The notes beneath the pieces were generated by a model that saw nothing but the letters and a program-made list of their open reading frames with translations, had not been told where the DNA came from and made no database searches. Below, one piece after another: positions 29,146 through 40,204 of a stretch of DNA of 64,000 bases. Source of the stretch: Halomonas sp. 'Soap Lake #6' (GTDB lineage: Bacteria; Pseudomonadota; Gammaproteobacteria; Pseudomonadales; Halomonadaceae); assembly GCF_003031405.1 (NCBI RefSeq), contig NZ_CP020469.1:4739687-4803686 (forward strand), written 5' to 3'. The position numbers and the translations under genes are program-made. How positions within the stretch are numbered: the first letter of the stretch is position 1; the number at the start of each line of letters is the position of its first letter.

Positions 29146-31443
29146 ATGACAGTTTCTCATATTCTCGGCTATCCCCGCATTGGCGCCCAGCGCGAACTTA
29201 AGAAAGTAACTGAAGCTTACTGGGGCGGTGAGGTAACGCGTGAAGAGCTTGAGGCAGCTGGGCAGGCACTGCGTTTACATCACTGGCAAACCCAGCAAAG
29301 AGCTGGCCTGGATTTTGTTAGTGTAGGTGATTTTGCTTTTTATGATCAGGTGCTTAACGTTTCAGTAATGCTGGGGGCTGTACCAGGTCGATTTAATGCC
29401 CAGGAAGAAGTGGTAGCGAGGGACGTGAGCCTGGACACAGCATTTCGCATGGCCCGTGGCCGTGCCCCCAGCGGCGAGCCTGCTGCCGCCTGTGAAATGA
29501 CCAAGTATTTTGATACCAACTACCACTACTTGGTGCCGGAGCTGCATGAAGGGCAGTCGTTCGCGCTAGCATCCAAGCGCCTGTTTGATGAAGTTGATGA
29601 AGCCTTACAAGCGGGGTTTACCCCCAAAGTAACCCTTACCGGACCGCTAACCTGGCTGTGGTTGGGTAAAACCAAGGGCGGTGACTTTGACCGCTTAACG
29701 TTGTTGGACAGCGTGTTGGATGTCTATAGCGACATTCTCTCTCGCTTGGCTACCCAAGGGATTGAGTGGGTACAGCTGGATGAGCCTGCGTTGGTGCAGG
29801 ACCTGCCGCTCGCCTGGCAGCAAGCTTACGAGCGCGCTTACCACCGCTTGCAGTCGGCACAGGTGAAATTACTGGTCGCCACTTATTTTGGTGCCCTGGG
29901 AGACAACCTCTCGTTAACCACCCGCTTGCCAGTCGCGGGGCTGCATATCGATGCGGTGCGCGCTCCCCAGCAGGTTGAGAGCGTGATTGACTGGTTAAGC
30001 CCCCATCAAGTGCTTTCCATTGGTTTTGTGGATGGCCGTAATATTTGGCGCGCCGATTTAGCCGCGCTGCGTGAGCGTTTACTGCCGCTGAAAGTGCGCC
30101 TTGGACAACGTTTATGGTTGGCGCCAAGTTGCTCACTACTACACGTACCGGTAGACCTTACTCAGGAAACTGAACTTGATGCTGAGTTAGTTAGCTGGTT
30201 GGCCTTTGCCCGCCAAAAGCTAGATGAAGTCGTCACGCTTGCTCGCCTAGTCGATAACCGTGCGACTGCAGTCGATGAGCAGCGCGTGAGTGAAGCAACA
30301 CGTGCTTTAGATGCACGCCGAGAGTCCGTACGCATTCACCAGCCGGCGGTGAGCCAGCGTTTAGCAGCGATTACCGAACAGGACAGTCAGCGGCGCTCCT
30401 CGTATGAGAAGCGGGCCGTTGCTCAACGTAGATCGCTTGCGCTGCCGCTATTCCCCACCACGACGATTGGCTCTTTCCCTCAAACCAATGAGATTCGCGC
30501 CGCACGGCGGGCATTTAAAGCCGGTGAGCTTAGCCAAGCCGACTATGAAACACGCATGCGCGAAGAGATCGCTTACGTCGTAGAGCGTCAGGAAGCCCTG
30601 GGGCTGGATGTGCCTGTACATGGCGAAGCCGAGCGTAATGATATGGTTGAGTACTTCGGTGAACAGCTAGAGGGCTTTGCGTTTACCCGCTTTGGCTGGG
30701 TGCAAAGCTACGGTACGCGCTGTGTTAAGCCACCGATTATTTTTGGTGATATAACACGCCCAACGCCCATGACGGTGCGCTGGAGCGAGTATGCCCAGAC
30801 GCTGACGAAAAAGCCGATGAAGGGGATGCTAACTGGACCTGTAACCATTTTGCAGTGGTCGTTTGTGCGTGATGACCAGCCTCGCGCAACCACGTGTCGG
30901 CAGATCGCTCTAGCGCTGCGTGATGAGGTGGTGGATTTGGAAAAAGCCGGCATTCAGATTATTCAAATTGATGAGCCTGCACTACGTGAGGGATTACCGC
31001 TGCGCCAACATGACTGGCAAGCCTATCTTGATTGGGCGGTAGAAAGCTTTCAGCTAAGTGCGGCAGGGGTTGCAGATAGCACGCAAATTCATACCCATAT
31101 GTGTTACTCGGAGTTTAACGACATTATTGGCGCTATTGCGGCACTTGATGCGGATGTGATTACTATCGAGACCTCACGCTCAGATATGCAGTTATTGGAT
31201 GCGTTCCAAAACTTTGCTTACCCAAATGAGATCGGGCCTGGGGTTTATGATATCCACACCCCCAATATCCCTGATGTTGCCTGGATGGTTGCGCTAATGG
31301 AGAAAGCGTTAGAAAAAATTCCCGCTGACCGGCTATGGGTGAACCCGGACTGTGGTTTAAAAACCCGCGGTTGGGCGGAAGTAGAGCCTGCTTTGGCCAA
31401 TATGGTAGAGGCTGCCAAGATACTGCGACAGCGCTACGCGTAA
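29146..31443 (+). CDS. metE: Cobalamin-independent methionine synthase
   Basis: A 765-residue cytoplasmic enzyme that moves a methyl group from 5-methyl-tetrahydrofolate (polyglutamate) to homocysteine. Two (beta-alpha)8 barrels are visible; the C-terminal one has zinc-ligand motifs I-H-T-H-M-C-Y-S-E and N-P-D-C-G-L-K-T-R, and [10 protein letters not shown] opens it. Length matches E. coli MetE (753). ATG at 29146 has GGAAGG at good spacing; an upstream TTG at 29098 is less likely. Controlled by divergent MetR. A terminator follows. Confidence 0.97.
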   Translation: MTVSHILGYPRIGAQRELKKVTEAYWGGEVTREELEAAGQALRLHHWQTQQRAGLDFVSVGDFAFYDQVLNVSVMLGAVPGRFNAQEEVVARDVSLDTAFRMARGRAPSGEPAAACEMTKYFDTNYHYLVPELHEGQSFALASKRLFDEVDEALQAGFTPKVTLTGPLTWLWLGKTKGGDFDRLTLLDSVLDVYSDILSRLATQGIEWVQLDEPALVQDLPLAWQQAYERAYHRLQSAQVKLLVATYFGALGDNLSLTTRLPVAGLHIDAVRAPQQVESVIDWLSPHQVLSIGFVDGRNIWRADLAALRERLLPLKVRLGQRLWLAPSCSLLHVPVDLTQETELDAELVSWLAFARQKLDEVVTLARLVDNRATAVDEQRVSEATRALDARRESVRIHQPAVSQRLAAITEQDSQRRSSYEKRAVAQRRSLALPLFPTTTIGSFPQTNEIRAARRAFKAGELSQADYETRMREEIAYVVERQEALGLDVPVHGEAERNDMVEYFGEQLEGFAFTRFGWVQSYGTRCVKPPIIFGDITRPTPMTVRWSEYAQTLTKKPMKGMLTGPVTILQWSFVRDDQPRATTCRQIALALRDEVVDLEKAGIQIIQIDEPALREGLPLRQHDWQAYLDWAVESFQLSAAGVADSTQIHTHMCYSEFNDIIGAIAALDADVITIETSRSDMQLLDAFQNFAYPNEIGPGVYDIHTPNIPDVAWMVALMEKALEKIPADRLWVNPDCGLKTRGWAEVEPALANMVEAAKILRQRYA

Positions 31444-31521
31444 ACGGCTAGCGCCAATATTAAGAAGATAAGGTCAGTTCCTCACACTGAGGGGAGCTGG
31501 CCAGGTTGAAGTTTGTCAATT

Positions 31522-31551
31522 AGCCCCGCTATGTTAGGCAGTGGGGCTTTT
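31522..31551 (+). terminator. Terminator of metE
   Basis: AGCCCCGCT pairs with AGTGGGGCT (one wobble), followed by TTTT. Confidence 0.8.
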
Positions 31552-31565
31552 GTGTATGGCTAGCT

Positions 31566-31593
31566 CTTGATGGCGAACCCTTGATGGCTAACT
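31566..31593 (-). repeat. 14-bp tandem duplication over the ppk1 stop codon
   Basis: CTTGATGGCGAACC (31566) and CTTGATGGCTAACT (31580); ppk1's stop (31588-31590, CTA on plus) is in the second copy. Confidence 0.8.
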
Positions 31594-33780
31594 CTTTGAC
31601 GCGTAAGCATAGAGTAGCGTTTCCTGGGCGCTAATCGCATCGCCATTGCCTGGGTCCTGGAGTTGATAGCTGCCGTCGCTTTGCAGTAGCCAACTTTGAC
31701 AGTTATCGACGAGGTAGGTCTCCAGGTCTTTGCGTACCCGGCTGGCAAGCTTCTTGTCCAGTAGGGGGAAGCAGGTTTCAACCCGGTGGAACATATTGCG
31801 CGACATAAAGTCAGCGCTTGAGCACCAGGTTTCCGGCTTGCCGTCGTTATGGAAGTGGAACACACGAGTATGTTCCAAAAAGCGACCAATAATGGAGCGC
31901 ACGCGGATATTACCTGAGACGCCTTCAATGCCTGGCTTCAGACAACACATGCCGCGAATAATCAGGTCACACTCCACGCCTGCTTGTGAAGCGCGGTAGA
32001 GCGCTTTAATAAGCTTGGGCTCTGTTAGTGAATTACATTTGATAATGATATGGCCACGTTTGCCCTTACGCGCAAGCTGGGCCTCACGGTCGATCATTTC
32101 TACCAAACGCTCATGCAGTGTAAAGGGGGCATGGAGCAGGGTGTCAATTTTGCGTGCTCGGCCCATTCCAGAAAGCTGTTGAAACACTTTGTGTACGTCA
32201 GCGCATAGCGCTTTATTCGCGGTCAGTAGGCTGTAGTCAGTGTAGAGCTTGGCGGTTTTGGCGTGGTAGTTACCGGTGCCCAAGTGCGCGTAGTAGCGCA
32301 GTTCGCCCTTTTCCCGACGCACGATATGTAGCATTTTAGCGTGGGTTTTATACGCCATAATGCCGTAAATCACGATGGCTCCAGCTTCTTGCAGTCGCGA
32401 GGCCAATTGAAGATTATCAGCTTCATCAAAACGCGCCCGTAGCTCTATCACGACAGTCACTTCCTTGCCGTGGCTAGCCGCTTCTACAAGGGCGTTTACA
32501 ATGGAAGAGTCAGCGCCGGTGCGGTAAAGCGTCTGCTTTACCGCCAGCACATCAGGATCGCGGGCAGCCTCACGAAGCAAGTCTTCAATAGGTGAGAAGG
32601 CTTGAAATGGGTGGTGTAATAAAATATCGCTTCTGGCAATAGCACTAAATAGGCTGCCGCCTTTTAATGCTTTGGGCACGTTAGGGGTAAATGGGCGATA
32701 TAGTAGTTCTGGGCGGTCAACGTCGCCTAGCACCGACATCATACGGGTTAAGTTAACGGGCCCTTGTACTCGGTATAGGTCACTGTTTTCCAACTCAAAT
32801 TGACGCAGTAAAAAGCTGCTTAAATCGTCGGGGCAGTTGTCTGCCACCTCAAGGCGTACGCCACTTCCGTAACGGCGAGCCAGCAGCTCGCCGCGTAGTG
32901 CCGAGGCGAGATCGGATACCTCTTCGGGATCGACTGTCATATCCGCATTCCGCGTGAGCCGGAATTGATAGCAGCCGCATACGCGCATGCCAGGGAACAG
33001 CTCCTCGGCATGCGCGTGAATCATAGAGGATAAAAACACATATTCTGAAAAGCCCTCTGCGCACAGCTCTTTGGGCAGGGCCATTAACCGAGGTAGTGAG
33101 CGTGGTGCTGGAAGGATCGCCATACCACCCGCGCGACCAAAGGCATCTTTTCCTTCTAGCTCAACGATAAAGTTAAGGCTTTTATTTACCAAACGGGGAA
33201 ATGGGTGTGAGGGATCCAGGCCGATAGGACTGATGACGGGCATAATTTCGCTATCGAAGAATTCTCGTACCCAGGCTTTTTGGGCGTCGCTCCACTGATC
33301 GCGGCGACGAAAACGCAGCCCTTGACTTTCCAGGGCTGGCAGTAGTACCTCATTTAAAATTTGATACTGACGCTCAATCTGTTGATGGGCAACCTCGGAT
33401 ATTTCCGTCAATACTGCTTTGGGCAAGCGGCCGTCGGCGGCAGTAGTGTCGTCACCTAGCGCCAATTGGTGCTTGAGTCCTGCAACACGAATTTCAAAAA
33501 ACTCATCCATGTTTGATGAGAAAATCAGCAAAAACATCAAGCGGTTAAGGATGGGGTGAGCATCATCTAGCGCTTGTTCTAACACGCGGATATTAAATTG
33601 CAGATGTGAAATTTCGCGATTGAAATAGAGCTGCGGGTCATCCAGGTCGGTTTCTAAATGCGACTCCCGTGCCTGTACACCGGTAGGCGTCCGATTAATG
33701 CGTAGTGGCAAGCTTTCCCCTTCGCCAACATATGGCTCAATAGGCGTTGATGGCATTGAGTCTGGTACTTGGTTGTCCAT
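31588..33780 (-). CDS. ppk1: Polyphosphate kinase 1
   Basis: A 730-residue enzyme that makes inorganic polyphosphate from the terminal phosphate of ATP. Domains N, head, C1 and C2 follow in order; I-K-C-N-S-L-T-E and A-H-L-G-T-G-N-Y-H, with the catalytic His, are present, as is the phospholipase-D-like T-H-A-K-M motif. ATG at 33780 fits the putative PhoB-controlled promoter, whose -10 box lies at about 33838-33843, so the longer starts at 33813 and 33864 are less likely. hemB lies upstream in the same direction across a palindrome. Length is close to E. coli Ppk (688) plus an N-terminal tail. Confidence 0.92.
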   Translation of the reverse strand: MDNQVPDSMPSTPIEPYVGEGESLPLRINRTPTGVQARESHLETDLDDPQLYFNREISHLQFNIRVLEQALDDAHPILNRLMFLLIFSSNMDEFFEIRVAGLKHQLALGDDTTAADGRLPKAVLTEISEVAHQQIERQYQILNEVLLPALESQGLRFRRRDQWSDAQKAWVREFFDSEIMPVISPIGLDPSHPFPRLVNKSLNFIVELEGKDAFGRAGGMAILPAPRSLPRLMALPKELCAEGFSEYVFLSSMIHAHAEELFPGMRVCGCYQFRLTRNADMTVDPEEVSDLASALRGELLARRYGSGVRLEVADNCPDDLSSFLLRQFELENSDLYRVQGPVNLTRMMSVLGDVDRPELLYRPFTPNVPKALKGGSLFSAIARSDILLHHPFQAFSPIEDLLREAARDPDVLAVKQTLYRTGADSSIVNALVEAASHGKEVTVVIELRARFDEADNLQLASRLQEAGAIVIYGIMAYKTHAKMLHIVRREKGELRYYAHLGTGNYHAKTAKLYTDYSLLTANKALCADVHKVFQQLSGMGRARKIDTLLHAPFTLHERLVEMIDREAQLARKGKRGHIIIKCNSLTEPKLIKALYRASQAGVECDLIIRGMCCLKPGIEGVSGNIRVRSIIGRFLEHTRVFHFHNDGKPETWCSSADFMSRNMFHRVETCFPLLDKKLASRVRKDLETYLVDNCQSWLLQSDGSYQLQDPGNGDAISAQETLLYAYASKS

Positions 33781-33837
33781 GGCTGCCCCGCGTAAATGGC
33801 TTATCTCAAGCATAGCGTGATAACGCTTCTTAGCAGC

Positions 33838-33885
33838 AGTATGCAGGGAGAAGATGACAAACAAGTGTCACTTGTTTGTCATCTT
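33838..33885 (-). promoter_or_regulatory. 35-bp palindrome with PhoB-box-like repeat and -10 upstream of ppk1
   Basis: Arms of 17 bp, AAGATGACAAACAAGTG (33851-33867) and its complement (33869-33885), around one T. On the minus strand it contains TGACA-N6-TGTCA with 11-bp spacing, matching the Pho box TGTCA-N6-TGTCA at four of five plus five of five positions; the plus strand has a perfect TGTCA-N6-TGTCA. CATACT (33843-33838) lies about ten bases downstream as a -10. This would put ppk1 under PhoB control, as in other bacteria. It could also be the hemB terminator. Confidence 0.5.
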
Positions 33886-33922
33886 GGCAGCGTATGTATA
33901 AACAGTGGAGTGGTTGAAGGCG

Positions 33923-34966
<1,044 letters not shown>

Positions 34967-35106
34967 TTAGGCTTACAGTGAGTATATCAGCCATATCTTG
35001 CGGCGAAAGCCGCCTTGTGGCGGTTGGATGGACTGGCTAAAGTGGGTAGTTTGGCCAAGTCGCTAGGCATGTGGTGAAAAATAACGGCGACCATAAGGAG
35101 ATAGGC

Positions 35107-35766
35107 ATGACTAAACAGGTAGCAATCGTATTAGCAGGCTGCGGTGTTTTTGATGGTTCAGAAATCTATGAAACCACCTTGACCCTGCTGCGGCTGGATC
35201 AACTGGGCATTGGTTACCGCTGTTTTGCGCCTGATGTGGAACAGTACCACGTAATTAATCATTTAACTCAAGAGCCTGTTGAAGGGGAGCAGCGTAACGT
35301 ACTACAAGAGTCTGCGCGATTAGCCCGTGGCGAGATCAGCCCTATTACTGAGCTAGATGCCGATGAATTTGACGCGGTGATTGTGCCTGGTGGGTTTGGT
35401 GTTGCTAAGAATTTGTCTGACTTTGCCGTTGCAGGCGATAGCATGCAAGTGCTAGAGAGCCTAAAAGAAGCGCTGGCAGGTTTTAAGGAAGAGGCTAAGC
35501 CCATCGGCTTGATGTGTATTGCTCCAGTCATGGTGCCACGCTTACTTGGAGAAGGTGTCGCGGTAACTATTGGCCATGATCCGAGCGTATCTGGCGCAAT
35601 AAGTGCCATGGGCGGCCTGCATCGCAGCTGTGGCGTTGAGGATATTGTCGTGGACTTAGAGCACCGTGTGGTGACGACGCCCGCCTATATGCTAGCAACA
35701 CGTATTAGCGAGGCAGCCACGGGGATCTTTAAGTTGGTTGATCGTATTGATGAAATGATGGGTTAA
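35107..35766 (+). CDS. elbB: Isoprenoid biosynthesis glyoxalase ElbB
   Basis: A 219-residue DJ-1/PfpI-like protein, related to E. coli ElbB, a glyoxalase III-like enzyme once linked to early isoprenoid biosynthesis. The N-terminal V-L-A-G-C-G-V-F-D-G-S-E-I-Y-E and the nucleophile elbow P-I-G-L-M-C-I-A-P (Cys) are conserved. ATG at 35107 with AGGAG six bases before it; the in-frame upstream extension lacks support. Single gene, divergent from hemB and ending at a bidirectional terminator shared with tatC. Confidence 0.9.
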   Translation: MTKQVAIVLAGCGVFDGSEIYETTLTLLRLDQLGIGYRCFAPDVEQYHVINHLTQEPVEGEQRNVLQESARLARGEISPITELDADEFDAVIVPGGFGVAKNLSDFAVAGDSMQVLESLKEALAGFKEEAKPIGLMCIAPVMVPRLLGEGVAVTIGHDPSVSGAISAMGGLHRSCGVEDIVVDLEHRVVTTPAYMLATRISEAATGIFKLVDRIDEMMG

Positions 35767-35810
35767 GTAACACCAAGCGTTGGCTAACACCCAAACTGCT
35801 TGCTGAGCAA

Positions 35811-35847
35811 AAAAGCCCCAGCTATCAAAAGGTAGCAGGGGCTTTTT
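35811..35847. terminator. Bidirectional terminator between elbB and tatC
   Basis: AAAAAGCCCC...GGGGCTTTTT with an internal CTA/TAG pairing; A- and T-runs on both sides serve both convergent units. Confidence 0.88.
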
Positions 35848-35884
35848 AGTTGGTGCTTAGCTTAGCTGAGATTCGTAACCGCTG

Positions 35885-36664
35885 TTAGTTCTCTTGCTCG
35901 TCAGGCGCTTCAGCTTTGCGTTTTCGCACTAAACGGCCAAACAGCAGGCCTACTTCGTAAAGCAGATACATCGGTACAGCCAGCAGGCTCTGGGAAATAA
36001 TATCGGGGGGAGTTAACAGCATACCGACAATGAAGCAGCCCAAAATAATATAAGGGCGCTTTTTGGAAAGGCTTTCAACGGTGGTAGCGCCCGAAAAAAT
36101 CAGCAAAAAAGTAGCAATAGGTATTTCAAAGGCGACCCCAAAAGCGAAAAACAGCTTCAGCACAAAGTTGAGGTACTGGTTGATATCGGTCATCACTGCG
36201 ACATTTTCCGGACCTGTTTGGGTGAAAAACTCAAACAGCAGCGGGAAGACGACGTAGTAGGCAAATGCAGCACCGGCGTAAAACAGAGCAACGCTAGACA
36301 CTAAGATAGGAATAGCCAACGCTTTTTCATTGTCATAAAGGCCAGGCGCTACAAAGGCCCAGGCTTGGTGAAGCACAAAGGGGATAGCGATAAACACCGC
36401 AACCACCAAGGTCAGCTTAAAGGGAGCAAGGAAGGGGGAGGCCACTTCGGTGGCTATCATCTGAGAGCCTTCCGGCAGCAGAGCCATCAATGGCTCGGCA
36501 ACAAAGGTATAAATGTCGTTAGCAAAGGCATAAAGGCCAAGAAAGATCACCAGGATGACCACGACGGCTTTAATAAGGCGTGTTCGCAGCTCTATTAGGT
36601 GCTCAATAAGCGGGGCTTGGCTTTGTTCGTTACGCGGCTCCTGTGGATCGCCAGACATGCTCAT
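35885..36664 (-). CDS. tatC: Sec-independent protein translocase TatC
   Basis: A 259-residue, six-helix inner-membrane protein, the twin-arginine signal receptor of the Tat translocase that exports folded proteins. N-terminal L-I-E-H-L-I-E-L-R-T-R and the conserved F-V-A-P-G-L-Y loop are present. ATG overlaps the tatB stop (ATGA). Last gene of the ubiE-to-tatC run, ending at the shared terminator. Confidence 0.96.
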   Translation of the reverse strand: MSMSGDPQEPRNEQSQAPLIEHLIELRTRLIKAVVVILVIFLGLYAFANDIYTFVAEPLMALLPEGSQMIATEVASPFLAPFKLTLVVAVFIAIPFVLHQAWAFVAPGLYDNEKALAIPILVSSVALFYAGAAFAYYVVFPLLFEFFTQTGPENVAVMTDINQYLNFVLKLFFAFGVAFEIPIATFLLIFSGATTVESLSKKRPYIILGCFIVGMLLTPPDIISQSLLAVPMYLLYEVGLLFGRLVRKRKAEAPDEQEN

Positions 36665-37116
36665 TGGTGATTGCTATCCTTTTTAACGTCAGCCTTTTTA
36701 AGATCAGCTTCTTTAACATCAGCCTTGTGAAGATCAGTGGCTTCAGTGTCTTCACGTACCATTTGTAGCGCCTCATCCAGCCGGGCGCTGGCATTGGCAA
36801 CTCGCTGTTCGGTAGCGTGTTTTGCAGCAGCAGGCGTTGAGCTATTGGCCGACGGGGCATCGGCAATGCTCTCAACGTCCTGCTTGGCTTTCTTTAAGCT
36901 GTCATCGAGTTTTTTCTGCTGCTCATTCAGCTTCTGGCGTAGCTCTTCTGCTTCCAGTTGAGCGCTAATTTCACGCTGCATGCCGGATACCGTGCGCTTG
37001 ATCTTACCAATCCACATGCCAGCAGTGCGCGCAGCTTTTGGCAGGCGCTCAGGGCCAAGAACCAGTAGCGCAACTATGCCAATAAGCATCAGTTCAAGGA
37101 AGCCGATATCCAGCAT
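36661..37116 (-). CDS. tatB: Sec-independent protein translocase TatB
   Basis: A 151-residue protein: N-terminal membrane helix (residues 3-20) with G-P-E-R-L-P hinge, amphipathic helix, and a long polar tail. It forms the signal-peptide binding complex with TatC. The C-terminal tail holds imperfect pentapeptide repeats K-A-D-V-K / E-A-D-L-K / K-A-D-V-K just before the stop, encoded by 15-bp DNA repeats. ATG lies three bases after the tatA stop. Confidence 0.95.
   Translation of the reverse strand: MLDIGFLELMLIGIVALLVLGPERLPKAARTAGMWIGKIKRTVSGMQREISAQLEAEELRQKLNEQQKKLDDSLKKAKQDVESIADAPSANSSTPAAAKHATEQRVANASARLDEALQMVREDTEATDLHKADVKEADLKKADVKKDSNHQ
36681..36740 (-). repeat. 15-bp in-frame repeats at the tatB 3' end
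   Basis: Four imperfect 15-mers beginning at 36681, 36696, 36711 and 36726 code for the A-D-V/L-K pentapeptides of TatB's C-terminus. Confidence 0.75.
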
Positions 37117-37119
37117 GGG

Positions 37120-37416
37120 TTATTTGCGCTCTTGGTTGCTGTCGGTAGAGTGGCTGTTGGCTTCTGCCGCACGCTTCTCTTCGGCTTGCACATCATAGGT
37201 ATTACCAGCCTCATCATGGCTTACTTTAGCCTGGGGCTGGTCGGCATCTTTCTTGTCGCCATCTTTCTCTTCTTCGTGCATCGCTTTTTTAAAGCCTTTG
37301 ACTGCACCGCCTAGGTCGGTGCCCACATTACGTAGCTTTTTGGTGCCGAAAATCAGGATGATAATGCCCAGAACAATCAGCAACTGCCAAATACTGATAC
37401 CACCTAACATATGCAT
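37120..37416 (-). CDS. tatA: Sec-independent protein translocase TatA
   Basis: A 98-residue pore-forming Tat subunit: helix at residues 6-22, hinge F-G-T-K-K-L-R, amphipathic helix with [12 protein letters not shown], and an acidic/basic tail. First of tatABC, seventeen bases after hisE. Confidence 0.96.
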   Translation of the reverse strand: MHMLGGISIWQLLIVLGIIILIFGTKKLRNVGTDLGGAVKGFKKAMHEEEKDGDKKDADQPQAKVSHDEAGNTYDVQAEEKRAAEANSHSTDSNQERK

Positions 37417-37433
37417 TTCCTCATCGGTGCAGG

Positions 37434-37790
37434 TTAACGTTGTGTGCGAGACGCTTTTTCGTCGTGACCAGAAATACCAAACCGCTTGGCTAGCTCATCT
37501 AAAACGCATTGGTGATCCAGCTCTAAATGCGACAGCATCACCAGGCTATGAAACCACAGGTCGGCGGTTTCAGCGATTAGAGCTTGTCGCTCTTGGTCGC
37601 CACCGTGTTCGGCATCTTTTGCAGCCAATAGCGTTTCTGTGGCTTCTTCGCCGACCTTTTCGAGTATCTTGTTCAAACCCTTGTGATGCAAGGAGGCAAC
37701 ATAAGAATCTTCTGCCGCTGCGTGGCGTCGCTGCTTCAATACCTCGGCTAAAGCATCCAGTACGGGCGTTTGGGTAGCTGTCGTACTCAT
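37434..37790 (-). CDS. hisE: Phosphoribosyl-ATP pyrophosphatase
   Basis: A 118-residue MazG-like hydrolase for the second step of histidine synthesis (PR-ATP to PR-AMP). K-V-G-E-E-A-T-E-T and A-D-L-W-F-H metal-binding motifs are present. In many gammaproteobacteria hisI precedes hisE here; only 74 bases lie between ubiB and hisE in this window, so hisI is absent from the locus. Same direction as ubiB and tatA. Confidence 0.95.
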   Translation of the reverse strand: MSTTATQTPVLDALAEVLKQRRHAAAEDSYVASLHHKGLNKILEKVGEEATETLLAAKDAEHGGDQERQALIAETADLWFHSLVMLSHLELDHQCVLDELAKRFGISGHDEKASRTQR

Positions 37791-37864
37791 GGCATTCCTT
37801 CTGTCAATCGGTAGGGCGTGTTCGCCTGGTATTAGCTTTTGCGTGTCTATTTATGGCCATAACA

Positions 37865-39487
37865 TTATTGCCATAACAACAGCAGTAGCCCTACGCCTGC
37901 GGCAGCTAATATGGGCCACTCCTGGGTAGCTGCCCAACTGCTAAGTGGCTGCCAAGCTAGCGCAATAGCCACCAGAATCAAACCCACCCGCAGCCGGTAA
38001 TGGCGCTTGCCTTGGCGTGTTAACTGGCGACGCATGCTGCTGATAGCGCTGACCTGCTGATGGCGCTGGCGGTGCTCATGCTCCATACGGCTTAACGCTT
38101 GGTGGGCTAATGCTGGCAGCTCCGGCAGCTGACGGGAGAGCTCGGGTGCTTGACGCTTTAATGACTCCCAAAGACCGCTTACCCCCGCGCGCTCTTTCAT
38201 CCATTGCTCAAGATAGGGCTTTGCGGTGCTCCATAGGTCAAGGTCAGGATAGAGCTGACGACCCAGGCCTTCGATGTTAAGCAGCGTTTTCTGCAACAGT
38301 ACCAGTTGTGGCTGCACTTCCATATTAAAACGCCGTGCGGTTTGAAACAGCCCCAAGAGCACCTGCCCAAAAGAAATATCCTTTAGCGGTTTCTCAAGAA
38401 TAGGCTCACAAACGGTACGAATAGCGGCGGCAAACTCATTAGCACGCGTATTTTCGCCTACCCAGCCAGACTCAATATGCAGTGCGGCTACCTCGTAGTA
38501 GTCCTGGTGGAAAAACGCCAGTAAGTTGCGTGCCAGGTAGTCCTGATCTTCTCGGGTTAGGCTACCCACAATACCGCAATCGATAGCAATATATTGCGGA
38601 TCCTCAGGATTGTCACAGTTAACGAAAATATTGCCGGGATGCATATCGGCGTGGAAAAAATTATCGCGAAATACCTGGGTGAAAAATAGCTCTACACCCC
38701 GTTCGGCGAGTTTTTTAAGGTTGGTGCCTCTGGCTCTTAAGGTCTCTAGGTCAGCCACAGGAATACCGCGGATGCGTTCCTGCACCATGACATGTCGTCG
38801 GGTGAAGGGCCAATAAATCGTTGGCACAAACAGCAGTGGCGAGTCTTTAAAGTTGCGCTTTAGCTGGGAGGTGTTGGCAGCCTCTTTGTAGAGGTCCAAC
38901 TCATCAAACAGCGTTGACTCATAATCGCGGATGACTTCAACTGGGCGCAGGCGTTTAGCCTCGGGCACTTTGGCAAGCAGCTTGGCTACCTGATACATCA
39001 GCGCCATATCCTGGCGCATTATGCGGTCAATGCCAGGACGAATGATCTTTACCACCACGTCTTCACCACCATGCAGGGTGGCAGCATGCACTTGGGCTAT
39101 TGAGGCAGAGGCTAGCGGCTCCCGATCAAATGCTGCGAATGCCTCGGTTAGCGACATCTCCAGCGCTTTTTCAACTCTTGCGGCTGCCTGCTCTCCTGGA
39201 AAAGGAGGCACCTGGTCTTGAAGCCGCTTTAACTCATCGGCAATGTCTTCAGGCAGTAGGTCGCGCCGGGTCGAAAGCATTTGGCCGAACTTGATAAAAA
39301 TTGGCCCTAGCGCTTCTAGTGCTAGCCGCAGGCGTTGGCCTCTTGAACGCTGGCCGATGGGCACCAAACGCAGCGGTGAAAACCACATCAGCGTGCGTAG
39401 CCACAGTGGTAGGCGTTCAACTGGAATCAAGGTGTCTAGGCGGTGGCGGGTGATCACCCAGACGATTTTGAACAGCCGCAGGCTCAT
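37865..39487 (-). CDS. ubiB: Ubiquinone biosynthesis ABC1/ADCK-like ATPase UbiB
   Basis: A 540-residue UbiB-family kinase-like protein needed for coenzyme Q hydroxylation steps. The family KxGQ motif ([11 protein letters not shown]) is near residue 80, and the invariant kinase [15 protein letters not shown] and D-C-G motifs follow. Two C-terminal membrane helices (about residues 498-540) anchor it. It overlaps ubiJ by four bases. Confidence 0.95.
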   Translation of the reverse strand: MSLRLFKIVWVITRHRLDTLIPVERLPLWLRTLMWFSPLRLVPIGQRSRGQRLRLALEALGPIFIKFGQMLSTRRDLLPEDIADELKRLQDQVPPFPGEQAAARVEKALEMSLTEAFAAFDREPLASASIAQVHAATLHGGEDVVVKIIRPGIDRIMRQDMALMYQVAKLLAKVPEAKRLRPVEVIRDYESTLFDELDLYKEAANTSQLKRNFKDSPLLFVPTIYWPFTRRHVMVQERIRGIPVADLETLRARGTNLKKLAERGVELFFTQVFRDNFFHADMHPGNIFVNCDNPEDPQYIAIDCGIVGSLTREDQDYLARNLLAFFHQDYYEVAALHIESGWVGENTRANEFAAAIRTVCEPILEKPLKDISFGQVLLGLFQTARRFNMEVQPQLVLLQKTLLNIEGLGRQLYPDLDLWSTAKPYLEQWMKERAGVSGLWESLKRQAPELSRQLPELPALAHQALSRMEHEHRQRHQQVSAISSMRRQLTRQGKRHYRLRVGLILVAIALAWQPLSSWAATQEWPILAAAGVGLLLLLWQ

Positions 39488-40164
39488 GGACGCTGCTCCT
39501 CGGTGTTTAACAGCGTTCGTGTTGGTTGCTCCGAGAGTAGCTGGGTTAAACGTCGCTGAAGGCGGTTCAACCGCGCTTCCAGGCGGTCAGTAGCAAGCTC
39601 AAGCTCGGTTAGGTGGTCACGCAGCAGATGACGCTGCTGGCGACCTGGTAATAGGCGAGCTTCTTCGAATACGTATTCCGAAACGTCTTGGAGTAGCTCA
39701 TCTTTGGCGCGCAGTCCCCAGCGAGTCGCCCGGCGTATGCCTTCGGCCAGGGAGTGTGCCGGGAGATCGCCTAGCCAGCGGGCCAGTTCACCTTCCCAGT
39801 CGATATCCAGGTCGAGCAGTAAGTCGCGGGTAGCTTCTACTAAATGAATGCGGCCACGAACTGAGAGCTTGCCATCAAACATCAGCCGCTCAACAGAAGC
39901 ACCGCTAAGCCACTCAGAGAGGGTCTCTGGGGTAAGCTCTACGATGGCATCAACGTCTGTTTCATCCAAATCGTCGCCACGCAGCAGGTCAATACCGGCA
40001 TGGTGGTAGTGCAGCACCAGCTGTAGGTGAGGCTTTTCTAGCCTTACCAGCAAACGGCTGCCTGCCAGCGCCGCCAATCGAGAGGGGGCTGCTGGGTCGC
40101 GTGCGAGGAGGGCGTTCAACGTGCGTTCACATCCGGCCAGCAGTAGGGTCGGGGTTACCAGCAT
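39484..40164 (-). CDS. ubiJ: Ubiquinone biosynthesis accessory factor UbiJ (SCP2 domain)
   Basis: A 226-residue protein with an N-terminal SCP2-like lipid-binding domain (about residues 10-110) and a C-terminal coiled-coil (about 190-222). UbiJ binds ubiquinone precursors in the Ubi metabolon. ATG at 40164 is chosen since GAGGT is five bases before it; a longer frame reaches 40272 inside ubiE. Flanked by ubiE and ubiB in the standard order. Confidence 0.9.
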   Translation of the reverse strand: MLVTPTLLLAGCERTLNALLARDPAAPSRLAALAGSRLLVRLEKPHLQLVLHYHHAGIDLLRGDDLDETDVDAIVELTPETLSEWLSGASVERLMFDGKLSVRGRIHLVEATRDLLLDLDIDWEGELARWLGDLPAHSLAEGIRRATRWGLRAKDELLQDVSEYVFEEARLLPGRQQRHLLRDHLTELELATDRLEARLNRLQRRLTQLLSEQPTRTLLNTEEQRP

Positions 40165-40204
40165 GCTGACCTCTTGATCAGTAACGTCATGGTTTACAGA
40201 GACT

